Assembly: GCF_027012695.1 (NCBI RefSeq)
Contig: NZ_JALUYR010000146.1
Location: forward strand, 1-45,349
Direction of reading: 5' to 3'
DNA length: 45,349 nt
Source: Thermococcus sp.
Lineage (GTDB): Archaea > Methanobacteriota_B > Thermococci > Thermococcales > Thermococcaceae
Shown one piece after another: positions 32,615-40,601 of this stretch (position 1 is the stretch's first letter; the number at the start of each line of letters is the position of its first letter). The position numbers were made by a program, and so were the translations under genes. The notes beneath the pieces were generated by a model, which ran no database searches, was not told the origin of the DNA, and worked only from the letters and a program-made list of their open reading frames with translations.

Positions 32615-32827
32615 GAGTTTTTCGAGCTCCTCGTTTCCGATAATGAGGGGTCTTTTTGACTCCATCACGTACTTCAGTTCCCACCTGACCTCTCCCCTGT
32701 TCATGAGCTCGGCGTAGCGTCTGGCTTTCCCCTCGGCCTCTTCCATGCTGGAGGCCTCAACGATCCTCCTGACGTACCAGGTTCTATCCCCGAACCGGAG
32801 CTTGAACTCGGCCAGGTACACGGACAT
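32606..32827 (-). CDS. Small protein, unknown function
   Basis: The protein of 73 residues begins MSVYLAEFKLRFGDRTWYVR. The pattern YLAEFKLRF...RRIVEASSMEEAEGKARRY...WELKYV looks like a small alpha/beta fold of the type that ends with a beta strand. I do not recognise it. The TATA at 32850-32860 puts the transcript start almost at the ATG. It is convergent with the asparaginase gene. Confidence 0.6.
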   Translation of the reverse strand: MSVYLAEFKLRFGDRTWYVRRIVEASSMEEAEGKARRYAELMNRGEVRWELKYVMESKRPLIIGNEELEKLSA

Positions 32828-32849
32828 CACCAAACAATCCTCTCCGGAA

Positions 32850-32860
32850 GGTTTAAAACC
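32850..32860. promoter_or_regulatory. Symmetric TATA element between divergent genes
   Basis: GGTTTTAAACC on the minus strand, GGTTTAAAACC on the plus, lies 23 bases before one start (32827) and 43 before the other (32903). The near-palindrome can position TBP in either orientation. Confidence 0.45.
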
Positions 32861-32902
32861 CTAATGGACGAGGGGAACCCATAGAAACAACGGTGATGAG
32901 TA

Positions 32903-35161
32903 ATGAGGCCAGTGCGCTCCGTGTCCGTGATGGTAATCCTGCTCGTGGTATTCAGCGGGCTCGTTTCCGGCGGTAGCCTGCACCGGGATGTTAGGGTGGT
33001 TGGATACGCGGTGGGAAAAGAAATCCTCATAACCGGGACCATGGTGGAGGGCGATTCCATCTACCTGCTCATGGAGGCGCAAAACGAGGGGGGAGAAACA
33101 GCGCACCTGCTGGCTATGATAGACGATAGGCTGGATCTGACCCCGATGGCTTCGTACAGAGAGGTCGGTGGGAACCACTACATAACTCCAATCACCCTCG
33201 TCCGGTACGGTAACGGTTTCCTCATTGCGGGCACTCTCCATCCCGGGGACACCGAAAAGCCTGGAGGGGGTTTCTGGATCTCCTTTGTGGACGATAGACT
33301 GAACGTTGTCTGGACGAGGGCCTACCTGACAAAATACTCCAGCTCAGTTTTCAGGATAATCCCCGACAGTCGTACCGGAAAGATCCTCTTGGTGGGAGAT
33401 GGCTGCTTCTACTCCGGTTCCGATGGGTTTCTGGCAGTTTTCGATCCGGAAAAGAAGGATATCGAGAGAATGATCGGGATAGGTGGAATCAACGCGGACG
33501 GCGTTTCCACCGTATTGCTGCCTGAAGACGGGACGTACCTCGTGGTCGGCAGCACGTGGAGTATGGGCGACTCCCAGGAGAAACTCTTCCTCCTCAGACT
33601 TGACAGGGAGTTCAGGGTTATCTCGTCAAGGGCATTCACTGTCTCAAAAAACGAAAAACCCGTCAAAAGACTTGAACTCAACGGCCTCCACGCGGTTCTG
33701 GAGGGGAATCGGGTCAACGTGAGCGGAACCTTTGTGGTGGAGGAATTCCACCCCACGAAGACGATCGTCGTAAACTCCGGGATCTGGCGGGCAGAATTTG
33801 ACCGGGATCTGAAGCCCGTGGAGTATCGTTTTGAAACGACGACCCTCAACTCGAGTCCCATTGAACTTGGGAGTCCCGCCTGGATCTTCAGGAGAAGAGG
33901 AGATCTCATCCTTTCGAGCGTTAACCTGCGGTATCCGATGGTTATGGTTGGAAGGTTTGGAAGGGATTCCATCAGGGGAGAACTCATCGGCGTCCCCTAT
34001 CCCGCGGGGGCCTACTACTACCTCACCTATCCCCTCACCGCGGTTTTCAGGAAAGAATCCCTAACGGTCCTCCTCCAGGCGAGAAGGTTCTCGGACAGAA
34101 ATTTCCGCGTCTATTCCAATTCGATGGTTGCCGTTGACGTGCCCTATGAGAGACTAGACAATCTGAGCGTGCTGAAGGAGTACTATCTCTACGGGGGCAA
34201 CGTTACCATCAAACTCCATCCCTGGAACGTCTCCCTTGATGATGCGAGTGACATCGTTCGGAGGGACCTATCCTACGGGATACGACTCGTTGATGTCAGA
34301 CCGAAGTCCGTCAGTCTGAAACTGCTTCGCCGGAGCGCCTTTCCGAAGATAATCTACCTCAAAAAGCCCCGACCGGTAGGGGAGCTGAAGGTGTACCTAG
34401 GAAAGGGGTTTATTGATATAAATCCCCTGAGGATATACCTGGACGGAAGGGAGATTAGTCCTGACGAGTGGTACGTCCTCCCCGCGGGAAACCACACCCT
34501 AACCGTCAGGAGACCCGGTTTCATTCCCTACACGGAGAAAATTGAGGTTAAGCCCAACGCAGCTCATCACCGGAACCTGGAATACGTCGGGTTCCTCGAT
34601 CTGAGCGTGGTTCCCGGGGACGCAAACCTCACGATAGGGGGAAGGTTTTACGATCTCAACAGCACCAACGGCTCCATCAGGATGATACTGTCTCCCTGCA
34701 GGTGCAACATAACGGTCCGGAGGAAGGGATACCTCCCCTACTCTGGAGAGGTCATTCTAATGCCCGGTCAGTACGTAACCAGAAAGATCGTACTCAAGCC
34801 CCGGCCGGGAAACCTCCTTGTTGAGAGCAGTCCACGGGCGATAATCTGGGTGAACGGATCCGCCTGGGGACTAACACCCGGAAACATAACCCTGCCACCC
34901 GGGGAGTACAGGATAACGCTCACGAGGGAGGGATACGCGAACTATTCCACCAGGATAAACCTGGACCCGGGAGACTCCCGGTGGCTGAACGTAACCCTCC
35001 AGCCGGTTCAGACGGTTTCGAACGAAACCACCGGTTATCAGAAAACTTCCACAGAAAGAACCCCGAAACCTGGGCGGAAAAAGGGGAAAAGCGTCTGCGG
35101 TCCGGCCATCATGGCGCTCCTGGCAACTTCTGTGGCGCTGCTCCGGAGGGACGGATCTTAG
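32903..35161 (+). CDS. Secreted protein with PEGA domains and CGP-CTERM anchor
   Basis: The protein has 752 residues. A signal peptide (SVSVMVILLVVFSGLVSGG) is followed by about 480 residues of repeated beta blades of the kind ILLVGDGCFYSGSDGFLAVF, TYLVVGSTWSMGD, which suggests a beta-propeller. Three PEGA-type units follow: IYLDGREISPDEWYVLPAGNH, then GDANLTIGGRFYDLNSTNG, then IIWVNGSAWGLTPGNITLPP. A Ser/Thr/Lys linker and the CGP-CTERM signal (CGPAIMALLATSVALLRRDG) close it. It is likely displayed on the cell surface or S-layer. The start ATG has ggtgatga upstream. A carbohydrate-related role is common for PEGA proteins but is not shown here. Confidence 0.86.
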   Translation: MRPVRSVSVMVILLVVFSGLVSGGSLHRDVRVVGYAVGKEILITGTMVEGDSIYLLMEAQNEGGETAHLLAMIDDRLDLTPMASYREVGGNHYITPITLVRYGNGFLIAGTLHPGDTEKPGGGFWISFVDDRLNVVWTRAYLTKYSSSVFRIIPDSRTGKILLVGDGCFYSGSDGFLAVFDPEKKDIERMIGIGGINADGVSTVLLPEDGTYLVVGSTWSMGDSQEKLFLLRLDREFRVISSRAFTVSKNEKPVKRLELNGLHAVLEGNRVNVSGTFVVEEFHPTKTIVVNSGIWRAEFDRDLKPVEYRFETTTLNSSPIELGSPAWIFRRRGDLILSSVNLRYPMVMVGRFGRDSIRGELIGVPYPAGAYYYLTYPLTAVFRKESLTVLLQARRFSDRNFRVYSNSMVAVDVPYERLDNLSVLKEYYLYGGNVTIKLHPWNVSLDDASDIVRRDLSYGIRLVDVRPKSVSLKLLRRSAFPKIIYLKKPRPVGELKVYLGKGFIDINPLRIYLDGREISPDEWYVLPAGNHTLTVRRPGFIPYTEKIEVKPNAAHHRNLEYVGFLDLSVVPGDANLTIGGRFYDLNSTNGSIRMILSPCRCNITVRRKGYLPYSGEVILMPGQYVTRKIVLKPRPGNLLVESSPRAIIWVNGSAWGLTPGNITLPPGEYRITLTREGYANYSTRINLDPGDSRWLNVTLQPVQTVSNETTGYQKTSTERTPKPGRKKGKSVCGPAIMALLATSVALLRRDGS

Positions 35162-35412
35162 GGCTCGGCCGCAAGGTAAATCCCATCCCGTTCGAAGGCT
35201 TCGAAGACCTTTCCCCCATCCTTTGTTTTTAGCTCGACGAGAACCTTTGAGGGCGGTCTATCAACCTCCGCCTCAACCCGGTGGTTGCTCAGAGCCTGTA
35301 TAAAGGCATCCCCAAGCCTCTCGAACTCAAAAACCAGCGCATCGTCCTCCCATCTATAGCCGCGGTAGGTAACGCCGCCCATTCTAAAGGTCACTTCAAG
35401 AACAACTTTCAT
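35158..35412 (-). CDS. Small protein, unknown function
   Basis: The protein of 84 residues begins MKVVLEVTFRMGGVTYRGYR. A beta-rich start is followed by VFEFERLGDAFIQALSNHRV and strands KVLVELKTKDGGKVFEAFER. I recognise no family. ATG 35412 has ggagga at good spacing; ATG 35418 would sit on the ribosome site. A TATA-like CCTTTTTAACC lies at about 35443-35453 on the minus strand. The gene end overlaps the PEGA gene stop by 4 bases. Confidence 0.65.
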   Translation of the reverse strand: MKVVLEVTFRMGGVTYRGYRWEDDALVFEFERLGDAFIQALSNHRVEAEVDRPPSKVLVELKTKDGGKVFEAFERDGIYLAAEP

Positions 35413-35462
35413 TCTCATTCCTCCGCTGGAGGTTTCTCACGGGGGGTTAAAAAGGTTGGGGG

Positions 35463-37685
35463 TTATGCCCTCCTCAATTTTACGACCTGTTTGGCAAACT
35501 CCTCCAGAACCTCCTTCCTCATGCCCTCGAAGAACTTAATCGAGCCCGCGTAGCTGTGGCCGCCGCCCTCTATTCCGGCACTCGGAAGGGCCTCCTGGAG
35601 CTTTGGAATTATCTCGTTGAGGTCGAAGCCGTAGGCTGCCATGCCCTCGCTGGCCCTCACAACGGCGAAGTCCGGGCCGTAGGCGAGCGTTAAGATGGGC
35701 GCGTCCTCGCCGTACTTCTCCTTGAAGTGGTCGTGGATGAGTCCGCTCAACTTGCCCGGACTCGGATAGCTGAACTTCGGGGCGAACAGCTCTATGTCTA
35801 TCGTGTTGAACCTTATGCCGTTGGGCAGGACTACGCTCTTGACGTGCGGTAGCGAGGCCCTCAAAGCCTTCTCCTGCTTCTCCCTGACCTCCGGGTAGAC
35901 CGCGTTGATAAGCTCGCGGTGTCTCTGGAGGTTGCCCGTGAGGAGGAGTATCTCGTCGATGATGCCGTGCCCGTCCATGAACTTCCAGTAGAAGGCCTCG
36001 TGATCTATCACCTCGGCTATCTTCTTGAGGTCCTCCTCGGTCAGGCCCTTGGACTTCTTCGCTATCTCAAGGTACTGCTGGAACTCTGGAGCCTTGCTCC
36101 TGTCGCCGGTTCCGGCTATTGCAGGGAGGTGCTTGATTTTGTCCTCCACCTCGGGGTTTATGAAGCGCGCCACCTCGGTCGCGAGCATTCCAGCGGTGAG
36201 CTCGTAGTAGCCGCGCTTGACGTGGTGCGGGTTGACGTGCACATCTACGTAGTCGTCGACCTTAGCTTTATCCTCACTAATCCACTCCCTTGGATCGTGG
36301 TGGTCTATCACCACAATTGGAACGCCATAAGCTTTAATGCGCTTGTAGGCCGGGATGTCCTCGCTCGTCCCGCCGTTATCCACTATAACCACCAGAGGCA
36401 GCGGGTCTCCGTACTTCTCGTGATCCTCGACCATGAAGATTATGTCCTTGAGGACATCCTCAAGCTCGTAGAAGGGCGCCCTGCTCGGCCTCCTCTTGAA
36501 GAGCTTCCACCTGGCCTGGGGATCGGGGGAGATGCCCTCTATCAGGGGCACGATGGCGTACTCAAGGGCTAAACCGGAGGTGTAGCCATCCGCATCCGAG
36601 TGGTGCCTGAGGAGTATGGGCCTGCCCTCGTATATCGCGCGCCTTATCATGAATGCAGCCTTCATTATCTTCGGCTTCAGCTTCTCTAGGACCTCGCTCT
36701 CAACGAGGAAGCCAACATCTTTAGGCTGCGCCCTCCTGTCGAGCTCCTCCTCTATCCTCCTCTTAACCTCGGCAGCCTCCGGTCCCCAGAGCCTTGTCAT
36801 GTCGCTTGCCTCGATCTGGATCTCGCCGGAGTGGAAGGCGACCTTGCCTATGACCTCAACGATGTCTCCCACCTGTATGTTGGGATAGGCCCTTACTCCA
36901 GGGGCCTCAAACGCGGCAACCCATGTGATCCCGGTTCCATCGGTTATCGTGAAGACCGTCGGACCGCCGGTGACCTGTATCTGCGTCACCTTACCGCGCA
37001 ATCTGATCGTTTTGCCCGCCATGTCCTCGCTCAGATCCTTTATGAGGGTCACGGGGAGTTCCTTCTTCACCACGACCTCCTTGTAGTGTCTGAGGGCCGA
37101 TTCTATGAGGTCTATCTCGCGCTTGTCCGGCCTCACGTCGAGAACCTGAACGAGTATCTCATCCCCCGGCCTGTACTCCCTTCCTCCCAGGAGGTCCTTC
37201 CGCTTTATCAGACCGGTAACGTGCGGGTTGAGCCTGACGAAAACTCCAAAGCGCTCCACCCTATCGATTGTACCCTTGTAGATGCTCCCTATCTCAACGT
37301 CCTCGTAGTCGCAGGTCTTGTCGAGAACGTAGACGACCTTGTACTTCCTGAGGCAGTCCGGGCAGACCCACGTCGTTTCCATACCCGGTTCCCAGGGTTC
37401 CTTGATGCGGCCGCAGATGTCACAGGCCAGGACGCGACCGGTCCCAGCGCAGGTCGGACAGGTGTCGTAAACCGGAACGGTCCCCCTGCCGTGACACTCA
37501 GGACAGGGGATTTCATCGACCTCGTCCTCAACGCCCAGGTGATCCAGGTTTCGGTAGCCCTTCAGCTTGTCCCCTACCTTGAAATCAGCGGGAACGTAGC
37601 CCCAGCCCTCGCAGACGGGGCACTCCTTCTCCCCCACCTTAACCTTCCCGGTTCCGTGGCACTCGGGACAGTCCTTGACGACCAT
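35463..37685 (-). CDS. Multidomain DHH phosphoesterase with DnaJ-type zinc fingers, S1 and OB fold
   Basis: The protein of 740 residues begins MVVKDCPECHGTGK. Four CxxCxGxG repeats (CPECHGTG, CPVCEGWG, CPECHGRG, CPTCAGTG) form a DnaJ-like zinc domain, followed by another pair (CDICGR, CPDC). An S1 domain covers about residues 130-200 (GSIYKGTIDRVERFGVFVRL). An OB fold covers about 215-305. The DHH catalytic motifs are HHSDADGYTSG, VVIVDNGG, VIDHHDPRE and AIAGTGDRS. The DHHA1 end has GIEGGGHSYAGSIKF. The order suggests a RecJ/Cdc45-related or nanoRNase-like enzyme acting on nucleic acids. Start 37685 has ggggtga upstream. It follows the MFS gene by 35 bases. Confidence 0.9.
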   Translation of the reverse strand: MVVKDCPECHGTGKVKVGEKECPVCEGWGYVPADFKVGDKLKGYRNLDHLGVEDEVDEIPCPECHGRGTVPVYDTCPTCAGTGRVLACDICGRIKEPWEPGMETTWVCPDCLRKYKVVYVLDKTCDYEDVEIGSIYKGTIDRVERFGVFVRLNPHVTGLIKRKDLLGGREYRPGDEILVQVLDVRPDKREIDLIESALRHYKEVVVKKELPVTLIKDLSEDMAGKTIRLRGKVTQIQVTGGPTVFTITDGTGITWVAAFEAPGVRAYPNIQVGDIVEVIGKVAFHSGEIQIEASDMTRLWGPEAAEVKRRIEEELDRRAQPKDVGFLVESEVLEKLKPKIMKAAFMIRRAIYEGRPILLRHHSDADGYTSGLALEYAIVPLIEGISPDPQARWKLFKRRPSRAPFYELEDVLKDIIFMVEDHEKYGDPLPLVVIVDNGGTSEDIPAYKRIKAYGVPIVVIDHHDPREWISEDKAKVDDYVDVHVNPHHVKRGYYELTAGMLATEVARFINPEVEDKIKHLPAIAGTGDRSKAPEFQQYLEIAKKSKGLTEEDLKKIAEVIDHEAFYWKFMDGHGIIDEILLLTGNLQRHRELINAVYPEVREKQEKALRASLPHVKSVVLPNGIRFNTIDIELFAPKFSYPSPGKLSGLIHDHFKEKYGEDAPILTLAYGPDFAVVRASEGMAAYGFDLNEIIPKLQEALPSAGIEGGGHSYAGSIKFFEGMRKEVLEEFAKQVVKLRRA

Positions 37686-37720
37686 GAGCATCACCCCAGA
37701 ATCCTCTCACCGGAGAACCC

Positions 37721-38893
37721 TTAAGCCCGGAACAACTTATAACCTTTTGTCCCCCCAAAGAAGGCCCAGAAGACGGCCATCGACAGGGCATAGAGCAGGG
37801 CCGTTATCAGGAAGGGCCACGTTAGCGAGACGTCGAAGAGTCTTCCCCCAAGGTACTGGCCGAGGCCAAAGGTGGCCGTCCAGGAGAGGCTGTTGAGGGC
37901 CATCGCCGTCGAACGCTCCTCCTTCTCAAAGAAGCCCATCATGAAGGAGTTCCATATCGGGTTCACGATGTTCATCAGTATCGTCCTCACCGTGTAAATC
38001 AGAGCCGCGATGTAGAAGGTAGGCGAGAAGGGCATAGCCGCTATGAGCAGGCTCGCGCTCCCGTTGAAGGACACTATCGTCTTAACGCTTCCCAACCTGT
38101 CCGCTATGGCTGGAAGGAGGAAGGTTCCGAGGCCCATTATGAACTGCTGAACCGCGAAGAGCCAGCCTATGCTTTCGAGGCTCGTGCCAAAGCGCTGATT
38201 GAACCAGAGGCCGACGTAGGGGATGGCAATTCCAGCGCCAAGGCCGATGAGAACACTCGGAAGGGCGAAGCGGCCTATCCTCACGATGAGTCCGCGGTCG
38301 ATTCTCGGGAACTTCTCCGAGTCGGCAAGCACTGACTTAACCAGGGCCACCAGGAGGAGCCTCACCGGGATTATCAAGAGGACGAGGGCGAAAACCTCGC
38401 GGTAGGTCAGATACCGGGGGAGAAAGCCCGCAAGGACCAATCCCACGGCGGAACCGATTGTCCCAACAGCAGAGGAGAGGCTGAAGAGGTAGTGTCTCCT
38501 ATCATCGCTCACCTCCCCGCTGAGGAGGGCCATAAAAGAGGGTCCCTCGAAGGCCATCCCTATTCCGAGAAGGACGCCGCCGAGGGCGAGAAAGACCAGC
38601 TGGGGGTATAGAACCTGGATGAGCCTGCCGAGGAAGATGAGGGAAACGCCGAGGAGGACAGCCCGTTTATAGCCGAGCCTGGCCCCCAGCGGGCCTGAGA
38701 AGAGCAGAACCGAGGCCTGGGCAAGCGTTGAGAGCGAGAAGACGGTTCCAATGCCGGAGTAGCTGTAGCCCAGGGATTTGAGGTAGAAGGGGAAGATGAA
38801 CCAGGCTATGTTGCCCCCGAGCCAGGAGACGAAGGAATAGGCAACGAGAAGCCATGCGTCCCTGCCGAAGCCCCGATAGTTCTGCAGCGACAT
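37721..38893 (-). CDS. Major facilitator superfamily transporter
   Basis: The 390-residue protein begins MSLQNYRGFGRDAWLLVAYS and has twelve likely spans. MFS marks include FSGPLGARLGYKRAVLLGVS after span 2 and the C-half counterpart LPAIADRLGSVKTIVSFNG. The substrate is unknown. It is not closely similar to the MFS protein at 30340-31548. The promoter CCTTATATAC at 38915-38924 puts the transcript start at about the ATG, so the message is likely leaderless. The DHH gene may be co-transcribed. Confidence 0.88.
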   Translation of the reverse strand: MSLQNYRGFGRDAWLLVAYSFVSWLGGNIAWFIFPFYLKSLGYSYSGIGTVFSLSTLAQASVLLFSGPLGARLGYKRAVLLGVSLIFLGRLIQVLYPQLVFLALGGVLLGIGMAFEGPSFMALLSGEVSDDRRHYLFSLSSAVGTIGSAVGLVLAGFLPRYLTYREVFALVLLIIPVRLLLVALVKSVLADSEKFPRIDRGLIVRIGRFALPSVLIGLGAGIAIPYVGLWFNQRFGTSLESIGWLFAVQQFIMGLGTFLLPAIADRLGSVKTIVSFNGSASLLIAAMPFSPTFYIAALIYTVRTILMNIVNPIWNSFMMGFFEKEERSTAMALNSLSWTATFGLGQYLGGRLFDVSLTWPFLITALLYALSMAVFWAFFGGTKGYKLFRA

Positions 38894-38912
38894 GAACGTT
38901 TAGATGTCCATC

Positions 38913-38926
38913 GAGTATATAAGGTT
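38913..38926 (-). promoter_or_regulatory. TATA box of the MFS gene
   Basis: The minus strand reads AACCTTATATACTCG 22-31 bases before ATG 38893. The remaining sequence up to 39020 is AT-rich and I see no gene in it. Confidence 0.55.
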
Positions 38927-39019
38927 AACCGAAAAGCTTATCAAATCCACAGAAAACCTACGGCGAATCCAATAAGGGGTTCAATAAGAGGCTAAAAACC
39001 AAAGGGGATAAAATAAGCC

Positions 39020-40486
39020 TCACAGACTCTTCATGAACTCGTCAACTGCTTTCCTCGTCTCGGAGTAGGTTTTTCCTGCCAGTATAATGACCTTGTACCT
39101 GGGATTCGATGGGTTGTCGAGAATCTTGACGACGTAGCCCCTGCTCATTACCTCCTTCTTGATGTTCTCCACCGTCTTCTCCCCGTATACCTTTTCGAGT
39201 AGGTCCCAGGCCCTGTTGCTGATCCATCCTCCTACGATGATGACGTTCCTGTTGGCCGGAATGGATTTGAGGGCGGTATCGTTGATTATGAAAGAGTAGA
39301 CGTCGTCGGTGGCCTGAACCCTTGGGGCCGTTATCGAAACGACCTTTGATATCATCACTGTGCGGACAAACCTGTATGCTTTCACACCCGTGATCTTCCC
39401 GTCCTTGTTCCTGATGAAGAGGGGCTCAAGGGCCAGTCCCCAGTCCGTTGGAAGCTCCAGTCTCTTGCCTGCCCCAACGAACACCCTGTGGAAGCCGGCA
39501 CTGGTGTTGACGTGGAGGTAGAGGATGAAAAGGTTCTCCGCGGGGTCAATGTCCCACACCCACTGGCCCCTGTAAACCTCGCCGTCCTGGTACTGTCTGA
39601 CCTTCTCGTAATACCAGTAATCGTATATCACAGAACGGGTTCCTCCGATGCCCACGAAAAAGTCCTTGGGGGTGAATACGAAGAGGTTCTTGACTCCCGT
39701 CTCAAGGAGCTCCCGTATCCTGGTCTCGGGGTAGCTGTCAAAGGGCTCAAAGTCCTCGTTACCCCTGGAGTCAACGTACATAATATAGTAACGCCCTTCC
39801 TCCATCAGCTTCTGTCTTAGCTCGCCGCTCGGGTAGTGGATGTCAACGAGCATCTCCCTCTGGTTTAGGTTGATGTCCTGGAACTCGATGGCCCAGTCCC
39901 CGACGGTGAGCGTGTCCCCGATCGCGCCCGAGGCGTCCTTAACCTCGGTGTAGGAGTAGAAGTACATCGTATCCTTCCCGTCAACGATGGTTGAAACCAC
40001 CTTGTAGTCACCGCCGATGTCCAGGGGGGTGGTGTTTTCGTTGAAGATTATCTCAACGCTCCTGTCCAGGAACTCAGCGGCCCTCTTGGTCGAGTTGAAG
40101 TAAACGCGAGAGAAGTTGACCTGGATGACGATGGCCCTTCCAACTGGCTCATCGCTGACGTTTATCCCCACGTCAGGCATGTCCCTCCTGTTGAGCCTGT
40201 AGGTCTGGTTCTCGTCCGCTACTGGAACGCTGTGGTACTCCACGGGGACCGAGACCTTCGAGGTGTAGGTGCCGGTTGTGATTCCCTGAAGAACCAGGAA
40301 GGCACCGAGCCTGGAACCGGTTATAGCGTCCTCCCCGATGTGGAGGGGGGTGCCATTAACTATCTTTGTCGTGGGAAGAACTATGATGGTGTTGGCCGAG
40401 TTGATAGGGGGAAGGGCTGCTCCATAGGGGGCCAGTAGAAGTCCTGTCAGGAAGAAACCCAGTACCAGCGCCAGAACCTTTCTCAT
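39020..40486 (-). CDS. Secreted S-layer-like protein
   Basis: The protein has 488 residues with signal peptide MRKVLALVLGFFLTGLLLAP. The mature part is beta-rich with sequons (NTT, NST, NTS). The C-terminal part NVIIVGGWISNRAWDLLEKV...YKVIILAGKTYSETRKAVDE resembles the C-terminal domain of archaeal S-layer proteins, in which a hydrophobic strand followed by GG/GK loops recurs. It lacks a C-terminal membrane anchor. A direct role as main lattice protein is not shown; it may be a minor S-layer-related protein. The start has ggtgat upstream and the TATA at 40517-40526. Confidence 0.75.
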   Translation of the reverse strand: MRKVLALVLGFFLTGLLLAPYGAALPPINSANTIIVLPTTKIVNGTPLHIGEDAITGSRLGAFLVLQGITTGTYTSKVSVPVEYHSVPVADENQTYRLNRRDMPDVGINVSDEPVGRAIVIQVNFSRVYFNSTKRAAEFLDRSVEIIFNENTTPLDIGGDYKVVSTIVDGKDTMYFYSYTEVKDASGAIGDTLTVGDWAIEFQDINLNQREMLVDIHYPSGELRQKLMEEGRYYIMYVDSRGNEDFEPFDSYPETRIRELLETGVKNLFVFTPKDFFVGIGGTRSVIYDYWYYEKVRQYQDGEVYRGQWVWDIDPAENLFILYLHVNTSAGFHRVFVGAGKRLELPTDWGLALEPLFIRNKDGKITGVKAYRFVRTVMISKVVSITAPRVQATDDVYSFIINDTALKSIPANRNVIIVGGWISNRAWDLLEKVYGEKTVENIKKEVMSRGYVVKILDNPSNPRYKVIILAGKTYSETRKAVDEFMKSL

Positions 40487-40511
40487 CGTTAATCACCGCT
40501 TTAGAATTGGA

Positions 40512-40530
40512 CCGAAACTTTATAACTTTT
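40512..40530. promoter_or_regulatory. Bidirectional TATA element: S-layer-like gene and C/D sRNA
   Basis: On plus, CCGAAACTTTATAAC is a good BRE plus TATA; on minus, GGGAAAAGTTATAAAG is equally good. The plus transcript would start at about 40547, exactly where the predicted sRNA begins. The minus transcript would start about 10 bases before ATG 40486. Confidence 0.6.
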
Positions 40531-40546
40531 CCCGGGAAGGGTGGGA

Positions 40547-40601
40547 CGCGATGATGAGTGAATCCAATGCTGACGGGATGATGAACCCCGAACCTGAGCG
40601 C
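40547..40601 (+). ncRNA. Predicted C/D box sRNA (2'-O-methylation guide)
   Basis: Four boxes occur in correct order and spacing. The C box is ATGATGA (40551-40557). A 12-base guide, GTGAATCCAATG, follows, then D' box CTGA (40570-40573). A 4-base spacer CGGG leads to C' box ATGATGA (40578-40584). A 9-base guide, ACCCCGAAC, leads to D box CTGA (40594-40597). CGC/GCG ends can pair as a terminal stem. A TATA box lies about 25 bases upstream. The D-side guide is slightly short. By the N+5 rule the predicted methylated bases are G in CAUUG/GAUUCAC and G in GUUCG/GGGU; I cannot assign the RNAs. The frame through it is also open into tnpB, which I take as chance. Confidence 0.7.

Noticed and set aside
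38930-39019. AT-rich gap as a possible RNA gene or origin
   Set aside because: There are no paired stems of note, no box motifs and no repeated origin-recognition-like words that I could find.
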